64,000 nucleotides of DNA from contig JACVTC010000262.1 of the NCBI GenBank assembly GCA_016946835.1, forward strand, positions 1-64,000, written 5' to 3'. Numbering within the stretch: position 1 is the first letter of the stretch; each line of letters opens with the position of its first letter. This document shows, piece by piece, positions 1 through 10,191 of this stretch. Position numbers and translations under genes: made by a program. The notes under the pieces are model-generated. The model did not search any database. It saw only the letters and a program-made list of their open reading frames with translations, and was not told where the DNA came from. The DNA comes from Neocallimastix lanati (nom. inval.) (lineage: Eukaryota > Neocallimastigomycota > Neocallimastigomycetes > Neocallimastigales > Neocallimastigaceae).

Positions 1-1029
1 TAATATTAAGATCTGAGCCAGTATCTAGAATTGCGGACATAATAAAACCATTTTTGTACTTAAAAACAACATTGTAAGTGTGAGCTAAACTTTTCTCGCT
101 CAATTTAATCTGTAAGATCTTTTCTCTTCTTCTAATTTTGTCCTGTTGCTTGGGACAGTTTTCCTTTAAGTGGCTTGTGCTCTTACATATAAAACACTTC
201 TTCGGTTTGTTTGACCTCTTTGGTGAAGAATCCCTGTAATTTTGGCTACTTCGGTAATTGTTTTGGTAACGACTTGATCCTAAATCCCTACGAAAAGGTC
301 TAATTCTTCTTTGATCTATATCCATTGGGTCATTTCCGTTAACACGACGATCTTCTTCAGCATTAGCAGCTACAACATTAATTAGTTCATTAATTCTTCT
401 AATTCTAGGATAAATTAGTTTGGTTCTTTCTTTTTCTCTTGTTGGTAAACCCTCAATGAAAAAATGGATTTTAGCTTCGTCATTAAATGATGAATCTCTG
501 GCTATTTTCTCGAACTGATTGCAGTATTCGGCTATTGTTCTAAATTGTTGGCTACGTATCTTGGTAAGTCGACTGTTCGCGACATCTGAACTCGCACAGG
601 ATTGTAACGTTGTTGCAAAGCGTCAATAAAATTCTCGTAATTTTCCAATAGTGGACTTTCTTCTTTAACTAGATCAGCAAACCATTCAGCAGCGTTTCCC
701 TCCAAATAACTACTTATGATATCAATCTTGAATTCGTCATCAGCAGCAGCTTCTTCGTCTAAATTGTACTTAAAATATCGGTTGATTTGACCAAGGAAGG
801 CTGGTAGTTCGTTTCTTCTTCCGGAGAATGCTTTTGGTTTCGGAATGAGGCGTGCCCTGGTATTGACGTTATTACCAACCTCATTTTCTATTTCCATGGA
901 GCTGGCTTCAGAGGCTGCGTCAAAGTCTCCCCTAGCTCCTGGATGTTGATTGTTGATATTTATGTAATTCATCTTATTATTATTATTTATTAAACTATAA
1001 ATTAAACTATAAAGTATTACTAAATCCAC
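1..1029 (-). pseudogene. Ty3/gypsy gag-protease fragment, frameshifted and cut by window edge
   Basis: This is the 5' half of an LTR-retrotransposon polyprotein. The first frame (Met at 1029 or the inner Met near 970) shows a retrotransposon Gag capsid region with the typical WFADLVKEESPLLENYENF stretch. Near position 590-600 the reading frame breaks. A different frame then carries the rest of Gag (QQFRTIAEYCNQFEKIARD), a basic linker, and a CCHC zinc knuckle (CFICKSTSHLKENC) near 150-195. The protease active site follows with ILDTGSD at about 5-35, after which the window ends. Ordinary Gag proteins run through this junction in one frame, so I read it as a one-base indel and not programmed recoding: the break lies inside the capsid, and no slippery site is evident. 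RT, RNase H and integrase would lie beyond the left edge. Confidence 0.82.
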
Positions 1030-2070
1030 TTTTTAATTATTTTTTCAAAAAAAAAAAAAATTTATACTATTACTAGTCTATCCTACACAAAGGTAAACTA
1101 TACTAATCTAAGGAGTTGGAAAATTGTAAAATAAAATAATAGCTTAGGTCGGCGAGGACAGACTATAATTTATTTTACACTATTTTATTATATCAACACT
1201 ATAATTAATTATTAACTAAAACACTAAAACTAAAAAACTAATTTAATTTTTTGTTTTATAAAAAAATCCTTTTATTAATATTTCTTATTTGTTGGATTTA
1301 ACTATTCTAAATCAACAATCACTTAACTGGGTACCGTAGGGTCCTTTACCGGAAAGCCTACTAGCAGTTAAGATTTTAAAATAAAATTTAAAATAAAATT
1401 TGTTTTATAAAAGATAACTATTCTAATAATAGTTATAATACTAATTAATAAAATATAAAATTTATACTATCTATATTATCTATACTAAACTATACTATTC
1501 TAAACTATACTATTTTCTATACTATTTTCCAACTATCGTTCAATAGTTGAAAATTAACTCTTTTTATACTTTTTGAAAATTAAAATTTAAATTGAATAGA
1601 TTGTAATAAACTAACTAAAATATTATTATATATTTGTAATTACATTTAATAATAAATTACATGAATTTTTATGAGTTATTTTAATATAAAAACTATTTAA
1701 AACTATCTAATATTTCTAAAAATAAATAAACAAAACGGCAAGTTTTTGTAAACAAACGGAAAAGGCAATTTTTCTTTGATTATTTTAATTTAACTAATTT
1801 ATGACTAATTATTTTTAATTTACAAGTTTCATGACTTATTATTTTTAATTTACAAAGTTTCATGATTCAAAGTGAGTAATAATGATGTAAATTCTCCAAA
1901 TAATTTAGTCATACATTTTTGAGAAAATTAATTAAATTAATAATTTGGAATACATTTAAATTTATATTAAAAATTTGGAAAACATTTTTATCCACAATAA
2001 TTTACATTACATTACATTTAAATACGTATTCAAATTATTAAATATTTTACACATGTAACGAAATCTTAAG
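1030..2070. other. non-coding leader/flank of the left gag fragment
   Basis: I find no coding sequence here. The stretch lies upstream of the left gag fragment and is probably its 5' leader. It ends where the younger element inserted at 2071. A less AT-rich patch at about 1140-1370 holds an imperfect inverted repeat (about 1290-1320). Around 1800-1865 a roughly 33-bp segment is present twice in tandem. I could not find an LTR boundary or primer binding site for the left element. Confidence 0.5.
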
Positions 2071-2366
2071 TGTTAAGGTTTTAGAGAATTAAATAAAAAT
2101 AAAGTAAGGAAACACAAATTTTATTTATTTATTTATTATTTTTATTTATTTTATTAATTTTACTTGATGATATTTAAAAATTAGTAGCAAAATTTACAAC
2201 TATTTATACTTTTTTCAAGGCATAAAAGTTGTTCTTGCCACTAAATTACATTTTATTTATTTTTTTTTTTTATAAAAACTATTAAATTTAAATTGATTTT
2301 TATAATTAATTATATAAAATTTAATTATAACAATATAAATAAAATACATTTATAATATTAATAAAA

Positions 2367-2426
<60 letters not shown>

Positions 2427-2923
2427 TTATTTATTTAAAAATATCTAAAATATTACTAATAAGAATTTATTTAATTGGCTATAATTTTTATTACAATCTG
2501 TTAAAATATTCAAATAAAAATAAAAATACTATTCTAATATAAAGGTTTTTAATAAAATAAAATATTTTTCAATATAAAATAAAACATTTCGATATAAAAT
2601 TTTATAATAAAAAGTTAAAATATAATATATAAATTTTTAATTATCAATATATAAAAATATTATTAATATAAATTTTCATTATTAATATAAAAAAAAATAA
2701 GATTTATTATTAATATTGCTAATATAAGTTTTAAATATATAAAAATATTACTTTTAATATAAGATTTAATATAAAAATATAAAGTTTAATATAATTTTTG
2801 ATTTAATTTTTGATCTTTGGATTTAAAAATTTATTAAAGTACAAAAATAATAATGTACACATAATGTATTAGAAATAAATCGTAGATTTAATTAAGAATG
2901 CATTATTTAGTACATTCTTATCA
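2071..2923 (-). repeat. 3' LTR of the Ty3/gypsy element
   Basis: This 853-bp repeat matches 9326-10176 throughout; the only difference I found is the poly-T run (56 T here, 54 T in the other copy). It starts just after the pol stop codon, leaving about 18 bp in which a short GTCGGGG purine-rich patch (about 2927-2933, minus) may be the polypurine tract. The LTR is very AT-rich. Confidence 0.93.
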
Positions 2924-2941
2924 AGATGCCCCGACGAAGAC

Positions 2942-5900
2942 TCAAGCTTCTCTGTAAGCGGAGTTAAACTTTACTAAATTTTTAAAGTGAACATTCCTAT
3001 CGAGTTGCTTTCCAGTCTTCTGATCGATTAGGGTTGCCGTGTTGAATTGAATTTTTAAAATTTTAAATGGTCCATTGTAATATGGTTCTAGCTTAGTGCG
3101 GCTAAAGTTTCTAACAAGAACAAGATCACCAGCCTTTAATTCTTTTCCCTTTTTCATACTTATTTGTTCTTCTCGTCTTGTTGCCCAATACTTGTTAGCA
3201 TTCTTCACATTTTCGCATGCTTCTCTAGTCCATTGATAATGACGAACAAATTTTTCCATTAAAATTTCATCATATGATTTACCTGCATTTTCAATTGTTC
3301 TTATGGCTATATCATAAGGCTGTTGGTCTTCTCTTCCATATACTAATTCAAAACTAGAATGTCCAGTAGCTGTATTTTTGGTAGTTCGAAGTGCCCATAA
3401 AGCAGAAGGTAAAACTTCATCCCAATCTTGATTTTTCCTTCCTAATAAACGAAGTAATTTTCCAATTTCTTTATTTCGATTTTCAGTAAGGCCATTTGAT
3501 TCAGGGTGGTAAGTAGCTACAAATTTAACATATACATCATAAAGATCAAGAAAGATTTTAGTCATATCAGAAGTGAATTGGACTCCATTATCAGTAGTAA
3601 TAACTTGAGGGACACCATGTCTTGCAAAAACGTTTATTAAAAATTTAATTATATCAGAGGAAGTTATGTTTTCAGTGGGTTCGGCTTCAACCCATTTGGT
3701 AAAGTAATCAACAGTTACTATAATATATTGATTATTATTTCTTGTTTTTGGTAACGGTCCTATAATATCTAATCCTAAATGCACAAAGGGACCCTCCACT
3801 TTAGTCGGATGGTTTTCGGTTGGTTCTGGATATGGTTGAGGACGATTTAATTGGCATTTTTCACAATTACTAACAATTCTTTTGATATCTTTAATCATAT
3901 GATTCCAATAAAAGTTTTTCTTAAGTCTTTGATATGTTTTGTAATATCCTTCGTGGCCAATATTATGAGCTTCTAAAATTAATTTAAACCTTTCATTTTC
4001 GTCCGTTATTAATTTTCTATAATTTCCATTGTCGATAAAGTAATCTTCACCATCAATAACAGTAAACTTTTCATTAATAAATTCCTTTATAACTTTAGAT
4101 AATAATTCTTCATTATTTCCATTAGTAATTTTTGTTAATAATATCTTTCTCTCTTCCTTACTTTTCATTCTTGAAAGAGCATCAGCTAACACATTCTTTT
4201 TGCCTGATTCATATTTTATATTAATTCCAAGCATACTAGCGGTTAGACACCATCTTGTTTGCCTTGCATTCAAAGGTTCTTTATTCTTAAATAAACCAAC
4301 TAATGGTTTATGATCTGTGTAAATAGTTGTAGGTAGTGGATTTCCTTCAATATAAGATTTAAATTTAGTCATACAGTAAAACAAAGCGGTTCCTTCCAAA
4401 TCGGTAATACCATAATTCTTTTCAGCTTTCTTTAAACTTCTACTTATAAAGTGTATTGGATGCTCCTTACCGGTTTCTTCTTCTTTTTGTAAAAGAACTC
4501 CACCAATTCCATTATACGAAGCATCAGTTCTAATGATAAAAGGTTTGTCAAATGACGGAAATTTTAGAATAGGTGCATTGATTAATTTTTCTTTTAGGAG
4601 TTCAAAGCTTTCTTGTTGTTCTTTATTCCATTCATATTTAGTATTCTTTTTCAATAATTTACATAAAGGTGAGGTAATTTGAGCATATTTAGGAATAAAG
4701 TCACGATAATATCCTACTGCTCCTAGAAATGATCTTAATTCATGAATTGATGAAGGGGCTTCCCACTTCTTAATAGCTGTTATTTTACTTTCCATGGGAC
4801 TTAATCCTTTAGTAGTAAGTTTGTGACCTAATACATCAACTTCAGTTTGAAGAAAATGGCACTTTTCAATATTAATTTTTAACTTGTTTTCTTTAAATAC
4901 TTCTAATACTTGTTTAATATGAATTAAATGTTCTTCGATACTTTTTGAATAGATCAAAACATCATCAATAAATACGTAAACAAATTCACCAATAAAAGGG
5001 AATAAAATTTTATTCATTTCTCTTTGGAAGGTTGAGGGAGCTCCAGTAAGTCCAAAAGGCATAACCTTAAATTGATAATTTCCAAACTTAGTAGTGAAAG
5101 TGGTTACTTCAACGCTTTCTTCATCCATTAAGATTTGGTGAAAACCAGAAAATAAATCAAGAGTTGTAAATATTTTAGCTCCTCCGAGACTATCAAAAAT
5201 TTCATCTATATATGGAACTGAATAAGAATCTTTTTCTGTCATATCATTGACTTTTCGGTAGTCAATGCACAAGCGCCACTTTCCATTGTGTTTTAGAATA
5301 AGTACTACTGGAGATGACCATTCTGAACAGGATGGTTCTATCAATCCTTTCTTAATAAGTTTTGTAAGTTCTTCTTTTAAGATATCTGATTTTAATTTAG
5401 TTAACCTATAACTTCTTAATTTTACTGGCTTTGAATTTGCTTTTAAACGGATCTTATGTGGTGAAAGTTTAGAAGGAGTTAGTTCTTCTGTTGAAGTGGC
5501 AACTATGTCAATCATTTCTTTGAGAATTTTAATAATTTGTTCTTTATAATCTTTATTTAAGGTACTTAAAAATTCATCACTCTCAATAAATTCCATTGGA
5601 GTTAATTCCTTTATAATTTCCTTTTCATTATTCGTTTCTTTAACTTTTCTAATAGTGCAAATTATACTTTCTTCATCATAATATTGATTATTTATTTTAG
5701 CTATTTCTTCGTATTCACTTTCTGACAAAAGTTTACATAAACTGTTTAAGGTCGGATGAATAAATAAACAATGATCGATTTGAGTTTTAAAGTTTATTAA
5801 CATATCATAAAAAGAGTCTTCTTTCTCAATAATTCTAAAGTCCGCATTAAATTCATAATTATTAATTTTTACTGGTAATCGAACAATAATTCCTTCCGAG

Positions 5901-6946
5901 TATTCTTCATCTTGTGTTGCTAGTTGGATTCTTCCACGACTTTTTCCAACTGTTTCATATTCACCAGGTAATTTATCAAAATACTGCTTAGTAACGATGC
6001 TTAGGTTACTACAAGAATCAATTAAAAGTTTTCCTAGTACTCCGTCAACACTTGCATCAACCATTGCTAAGTCTTCTTCGGCTACTTCATTACTTTTACT
6101 TATGTAGCTATGATCATAGTTATTTACTAATAAAGTTCGTGCTATTACATTGTCTACAGTTCCAATTATTTTAGATTTTTCTAACTTTAAACCTTGAGTT
6201 AGTTGTGAACGAATTTTCGGACATGCATTCAAGAGTTGACCTATCGTAATACTGGATTTAAGATTATTTAAATCATCCATAATATTGTAAGGTTCTTTAT
6301 TATTCATCATTTTAATATTCCTTTTTACTAACTGAGTATTTCCATTATTAGTTTCTTTAGTTTTTGTTGAAATTAATTTTTCCAAAGTATTAGTTTTATT
6401 TTGTTGATTATCTTTATTCATTTCTAGATCTTCTATTTCATTATCGATTACAAGTATATCTTCTGATTCAACTTTTTCCTTTCCTTTTGATGAATAATTG
6501 TTGTTTTCTTCTTTACTTTCTCTTACTCTTGTCATATTTCTTAATTCCTTTTCTTTTTGTTTTTCTTTGTTAATATTTGGTTGAGTTAAAATTGATGGAA
6601 GTATTTGATTTTTATAAGCTTTATTTGGTTTATTATGTAGCTCATTTTCTTTCTTCTTTCTTAAAGCAGGAGTTGCGAAAGGACGTGGATTATCTTTTAA
6701 ACTTTTATGTACTTTCTTGGAATTACTTTCTTCTTTTTCGCTGTTATTATCATTCATTTTTCTTTTTATAGCATTTATAATGATATCATCCTCACTATCA
6801 GGTGTGTCACTAAAATCAAATTCTTCAGATTCTTCATTAAAGGAATTATTATCAATTGGAGTATTCTTAGTAAAAGTATTATTTTGTAAATTATTTAATG
6901 AAGCTATTGTTTTGTCATTGGGAGTGCTTCTGCTCCCATTTAGAAG
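2942..6946 (-). CDS. pol: Ty3/gypsy Pol polyprotein (protease-RT-RNase H-integrase)
   Basis: The Pol frame is open from the gag overlap (about 6946) to 2942; the first Met is at 6757, giving 1271 residues, but expression is best explained by -1 frameshifting from gag. Counting from that Met: a retropepsin-like motif LLIDSCSN near residue 247 (DSC where DSG or DTG is usual); reverse transcriptase with the catalytic FIDDVLIYSK near 597; RNase H with TDAS near 742 and YTDHKPL; an HHCC zinc finger; integrase core with Asp in GLDIIGPL (about 995), Asp in TDNGVQF (about 1056) and Glu in ESNGLTEN (about 1091), i.e. D,D-35-E; and a GPF motif (YYNGPFKIL) near the C terminus. I see no chromodomain. All catalytic residues except the protease glycine are present, so this looks functional. 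Confidence 0.93.
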   Translation of the reverse strand, partial: LLNGSRSTPNDKTIASLNNLQNNTFTKNTPIDNNSFNEESEEFDFSDTPDSEDDIIINAIKRKMNDNNSEKEESNSKKVHKSLKDNPRPFATPALRKKKENELHNKPNKAYKNQILPSILTQPNINKEKQKEKELRNMTRVRESKEENNNYSSKGKEKVESEDILVIDNEIEDLEMNKDNQQNKTNTLEKLISTKTKETNNGNTQLVKRNIKMMNNKEPYNIMDDLNNLKSSITIGQLLNACPKIRSQLTQGLKLEKSKIIGTVDNVIARTLLVNNYDHSYISKSNEVAEEDLAMVDASVDGVLGKLLIDSCSNLSIVTKQYFDKLPGEYETVGKSRGRIQLATQDEEYSEGIIVRLPVKINNYEFNADFRIIEKEDSFYDMLINFKTQIDHCLFIHPTLNSLCKLLSESEYEEIAKINNQYYDEESIICTIRKVKETNNEKEIIKELTPMEFIESDEFLSTLNKDYKEQIIKILKEMIDIVATSTEELTPSKLSPHKIRLKANSKPVKLRSYRLTKLKSDILKEELTKLIKKGLIEPSCSEWSSPVVLILKHNGKWRLCIDYRKVNDMTEKDSYSVPYIDEIFDSLGGAKIFTTLDLFSGFHQILMDEESVEVTTFTTKFGNYQFKVMPFGLTGAPSTFQREMNKILFPFIGEFVYVFIDDVLIYSKSIEEHLIHIKQVLEVFKENKLKINIEKCHFLQTEVDVLGHKLTTKGLSPMESKITAIKKWEAPSSIHELRSFLGAVGYYRDFIPKYAQITSPLCKLLKKNTKYEWNKEQQESFELLKEKLINAPILKFPSFDKPFIIRTDASYNGIGGVLLQKEEETGKEHPIHFISRSLKKAEKNYGITDLEGTALFYCMTKFKSYIEGNPLPTTIYTDHKPLVGLFKNKEPLNARQTRWCLTASMLGINIKYESGKKNVLADALSRMKSKEERKILLTKITNGNNEELLSKVIKEFINEKFTVIDGEDYFIDNGNYRKLITDENERFKLILEAHNIGHEGYYKTYQRLKKNFYWNHMIKDIKRIVSNCEKCQLNRPQPYPEPTENHPTKVEGPFVHLGLDIIGPLPKTRNNNQYIIVTVDYFTKWVEAEPTENITSSDIIKFLINVFARHGVPQVITTDNGVQFTSDMTKIFLDLYDVYVKFVATYHPESNGLTENRNKEIGKLLRLLGRKNQDWDEVLPSALWALRTTKNTATGHSSFELVYGREDQQPYDIAIRTIENAGKSYDEILMEKFVRHYQWTREACENVKNANKYWATRREEQISMKKGKELKAGDLVLVRNFSRTKLEPYYNGPFKILKIQFNTATLIDQKTGKQLDRNVHFKNLVKFNSAYREA

Positions 6947-6952
6947 TTTAAA
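6900..6952 (-). promoter_or_regulatory. programmed -1 frameshift site: slippery heptamer plus H-type pseudoknot
   Basis: On the minus strand the gag frame reads T TTA AAC (6946-6952), the classic U UUA AAC slippery heptamer, two codons before the gag stop (6940-6942). The pol frame is the -1 frame and is open from here. After a 7-nt spacer comes stem 1, TGGGAG (6933-6938) with CTCCCA (6919-6924). Five loop bases GAAGC (6926-6930) pair perfectly with GCTTC (6900-6904) as stem 2, with connecting loops of 2, 1 and 14 nt. This is the standard geometry of a frameshift-stimulating H-type pseudoknot. Pairing was read from the sequence; function is inferred. Confidence 0.85.
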
Positions 6953-7851
6953 GACTTTTTGGAATATATTTCTTTTTTATTTTTTTCCATAATCTTATTT
7001 AATTGAGGGCAATAGTATGAGTAATGACCTTCTTCCTTACAAAAGAAGCAAGTTTTAACAGATAAATTTCTCATTTTCTGGGTTGATTCTTCTATAATAT
7101 CTTGAGGTTTCGGTTTATTATTTGTTTGACTTGTTTGGAAAGTTTCGTTTCTTCTTTTAGGATAAAGTCTTGAAGTAGTACTGTTTTGATTATTTTGATT
7201 ATGCTGGGAATTATTAACATTATAGGTATTAATATTATTGTTCCTTACAGAAAGTCTATCTACTTTCTCGGCAATTTTGAAAGCTTTCTCCATACTTATA
7301 TCATCTTTAAGGGATAATTTCTTCCAGGCTTCATAATTATTTTGAATAGAATCAATATAATCTAGTACACCGATGCGCTTTCTTCTCTTTTTATCAAGTT
7401 TAGTGTACAAAGTTCTATATCTTACATTAAAGTCTTTAATCTTTTCGTTTCTTTTAATTCGCATTGCACGAAGTTCTTTAAGAAGTAAATTTTGGTCTTC
7501 TTTAATACCGTAAAAATTTTCAAGACTTGAAATGATTTTTCCAAGAGAAGGAAATTTAATATCATCATCAACATTTTCTTCTTCATCATCTTCTTCTTCT
7601 TCATCTGATGAATCATCACTTTCATCATCACTATCTTCTCCCAAATCTTCAATAACGCGTTGTACTTCACCAGAGCTGGTAAGTAAACAAGCATTAAATA
7701 TTGTTTCTGGATCTGTAATACCTTGTATCTTGATCCAAAGTTTTAATTCAGTAGCCCAGGACTTAATATCTAAATTGTCCTTGCTAAGTTTCACAATATC
7801 TCTTAATTCTTTTTTCAATTCTTTAAAGCTCAAAGTTGTTTCCTTGGACAT
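6940..7851 (-). CDS. gag: Ty3/gypsy Gag
   Basis: Gag makes the capsid of the retrotransposon particle. I start it at Met 7851 (MSKETTLSF...); an in-frame Met 22 codons upstream (7917) would add a hydrophobic extension that looks unlikely. The protein has a capsid-like region, then a very acidic run of Asp/Glu (about residues 100-125), then a basic, Asn/Gln-rich linker, and a CCHC zinc knuckle CFFCKEEGHYSYYC near the C terminus for RNA binding. It ends at 6940, just after the slippery heptamer, so most ribosomes would stop here and a minority would enter pol. The frame is intact. Confidence 0.9.
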   Translation of the reverse strand: MSKETTLSFKELKKELRDIVKLSKDNLDIKSWATELKLWIKIQGITDPETIFNACLLTSSGEVQRVIEDLGEDSDDESDDSSDEEEEDDEEENVDDDIKFPSLGKIISSLENFYGIKEDQNLLLKELRAMRIKRNEKIKDFNVRYRTLYTKLDKKRRKRIGVLDYIDSIQNNYEAWKKLSLKDDISMEKAFKIAEKVDRLSVRNNNINTYNVNNSQHNQNNQNSTTSRLYPKRRNETFQTSQTNNKPKPQDIIEESTQKMRNLSVKTCFFCKEEGHYSYYCPQLNKIMEKNKKEIYSKKSLNF

Positions 7852-8030
7852 TTTGTTTAAATATTTCTTGTTGTATATTAATGAGGTGATTAAATAAGAA
7901 TAAATTTGGAAATACAACTTTAAAAATATAATTTAATAGGTAATTTAATATCGAATCAATTTTTAAAACAATATATTTTAGTAACTTTTGAAAATAATAA
8001 TTTTATTTGCTTTCTTTAGTAGATATAAGC

Positions 8031-8300
8031 TCGAAATCTTTATCGACAACTTAGTAGAAATTATAAAGCACGAGGTTCTTTTCGACTACTTTATTAAGAA
8101 TAATTTTTAAGTTCGAAATCTTTATCGACAACTCGATAGAATAATTTTTAAGTTCGAAATCTTTATCGACAACTCAATAGAATAATTTTAAGTTCGAAAT
8201 CTTTATCGACAACTTAATAGAATAATTTTAAGTTCGAAATCTTTATCGACAACTTAATAGAATATTTTTCAAGCTCGAAATCTTTATCGACCACTTGAAT
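8031..8300 (-). repeat. about 40-bp tandem repeat in the retroelement leader
   Basis: Six clear copies share the core TCGAAATCTTTATCGACAAC, starting at about 8031, 8112, 8154, 8194, 8234 and 8275. A decayed copy fills the 81-bp gap between the first two. Spacing is otherwise 40-42 bp. Copies four and five are nearly identical, so expansion is recent. A related motif occurs once at about 13866-13890, upstream of the decayed gag there. Confidence 0.9.
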
Positions 8301-9302
8301 TTTGTAATTTAGTATATTTGTAGTAATAAATTTAGAAGCAAAGTTTTATTTGTTATTTTCACCTTTCAAAAATTTTTCTTTTTAAACGATAAATATTGTA
8401 TTGTTATAGCTAATAAAATTATTAATTAATTATAATTATTAAATACAAAAAAAAAATAATCTTTATTGTCGTACAATCTGATAGTACACACTGTCTGACG
8501 TGCAGCTTACCTAATGGTGTCATGCCACGCGTGTGCCACGATTACTATATTCAATATAAAATATAGCAGTTCAGAGCCCACTAGCCCAATTACTATGTAG
8601 GATAAACTTAATCCGATAATCTATGTACGGAATAAAAAAAAATTTTAAAAGTATTCAATAATATTTTTATTAACTAATAAAAATTAACTAAAAACACAAT
8701 ATTTTCAAAGTAAATTAAGATTCTTTTACAGGAATTATTAAACAAATAAAGTATCAGTAATAAAAAAAAAAATAAAAAAAATTTAAATGGCGAAGTTAGC
8801 CAAAGTCTGATACTTTATATAATAAAGTGCCTTATAACTAGCACAAAGAAAAGTAAAAAAAAATATATATAAAAAAAACAATCTTACGCCTTCGGTGACG
8901 TAAGCTCCTTATTCGCCAGTGCTTGGAAAGTACCCGCACCTTCGTGTGTTGAAACGTTGAAGGCTGAACTATTATTACCGGGTCGGTAACCAAATACCTT
9001 CGTCTACTTTCCAATTAATCTCCAAATTAACTACTATTCAATAACCTACTATGAATAGAGTTAATTTGTTGCTATCTGAGAATACACTGTGTATGAGCTC
9101 TATCCGCTCCTTGTTATAATTTTACAAAATTTGTTTTTTTAGAATCTTAATTTTACTTATTTAAAAAAAATTTTTTTTTTTATATATATATCAAACAAGC
9201 GCCATAGGTTAATCAAAGGATTAACGACTTACTTGTTTATCAATATAAAATAAAAAAAATTAAAAAAAAATCTATGTTATTTACTATTATTTCTATTTAA
9301 TT

Positions 9303-9319
9303 CCCCGATATCTCCACCA
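9303..9319 (-). other. primer binding site
   Basis: Six bases inside the 5' LTR the minus strand reads TGGTGGAGATATCGGGG, complementary to a tRNA 3' end of the form CCCCGATATCTCCACCA. That predicts a primer tRNA with acceptor 5' strand GGAGATA and discriminator A. I cannot name the tRNA from the window alone. Confidence 0.75.
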
Positions 9320-9325
9320 TATAAA

Positions 9326-9621
9326 TGTTAAGGTTTTAGAGAATTAAATAAAAATAAAGTAAGGAAACACAAATTTTATTTATTTATTTATTATTTTTAT
9401 TTATTTTATTAATTTTACTTGATGATATTTAAAAATTAGTAGCAAAATTTACAACTATTTATACTTTTTTCAAGGCATAAAAGTTGTTCTTGCCACTAAA
9501 TTACATTTTATTTATTTTTTTTTTTTATAAAAACTATTAAATTTAAATTGATTTTTATAATTAATTATATAAAATTTAATTATAACAATATAAATAAAAT
9601 ACATTTATAATATTAATAAAA

Positions 9622-9679
<58 letters not shown>

Positions 9680-10176
9680 TTATTTATTTAAAAATATCTA
9701 AAATATTACTAATAAGAATTTATTTAATTGGCTATAATTTTTATTACAATCTGTTAAAATATTCAAATAAAAATAAAAATACTATTCTAATATAAAGGTT
9801 TTTAATAAAATAAAATATTTTTCAATATAAAATAAAACATTTCGATATAAAATTTTATAATAAAAAGTTAAAATATAATATATAAATTTTTAATTATCAA
9901 TATATAAAAATATTATTAATATAAATTTTCATTATTAATATAAAAAAAAATAAGATTTATTATTAATATTGCTAATATAAGTTTTAAATATATAAAAATA
10001 TTACTTTTAATATAAGATTTAATATAAAAATATAAAGTTTAATATAATTTTTGATTTAATTTTTGATCTTTGGATTTAAAAATTTATTAAAGTACAAAAA
10101 TAATAATGTACACATAATGTATTAGAAATAAATCGTAGATTTAATTAAGAATGCATTATTTAGTACATTCTTATCA
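9326..10176 (-). repeat. 5' LTR of the Ty3/gypsy element
   Basis: This 851-bp copy of 2071-2923 is followed by TAAG, the target duplication. On the minus strand it should contain the element's promoter and transcription start. I could not place these by eye because the whole LTR is AT-rich. Confidence 0.92.
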
Positions 10177-10191
10177 TAAGTTAGTAAAATT

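Larger units (their letters stand above)
7852..9325 (-). other. 5' leader of the Ty3/gypsy element
   Basis: About 1.47 kb lies between the 5' LTR and gag, long for a Ty3-type leader. No convincing coding sequence was seen. It holds the primer binding site next to the LTR, two less AT-rich patches (about 8460-8640 and 8880-9120) that could hold RNA structure such as packaging signals, and the 40-bp tandem repeats at 8031-8300. Confidence 0.7.
2071..10176 (-). mobile_element. full-length Ty3/gypsy LTR retrotransposon
   Basis: The element is 8.1 kb and complete. Read on the minus strand it runs 5' LTR (9326-10176), primer binding site, long leader with tandem repeats, gag, -1 frameshift site, pol, 3' LTR (2071-2923). 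The LTRs begin TGATAAG and end CTTAACA on that strand, fitting the TG...CA rule. The 4-bp flanks TAAG (2067-2070 and 10177-10180) match as a target-site duplication. Domain order PR-RT-RNase H-IN is that of Ty3/gypsy (Metaviridae-like) elements. Both reading frames are free of stops, and on side-by-side reading the LTRs differ only by two T in a long poly-T run. I infer a recent and possibly still mobile copy. It probably inserted into or next to the older element at the left. Confidence 0.93.
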
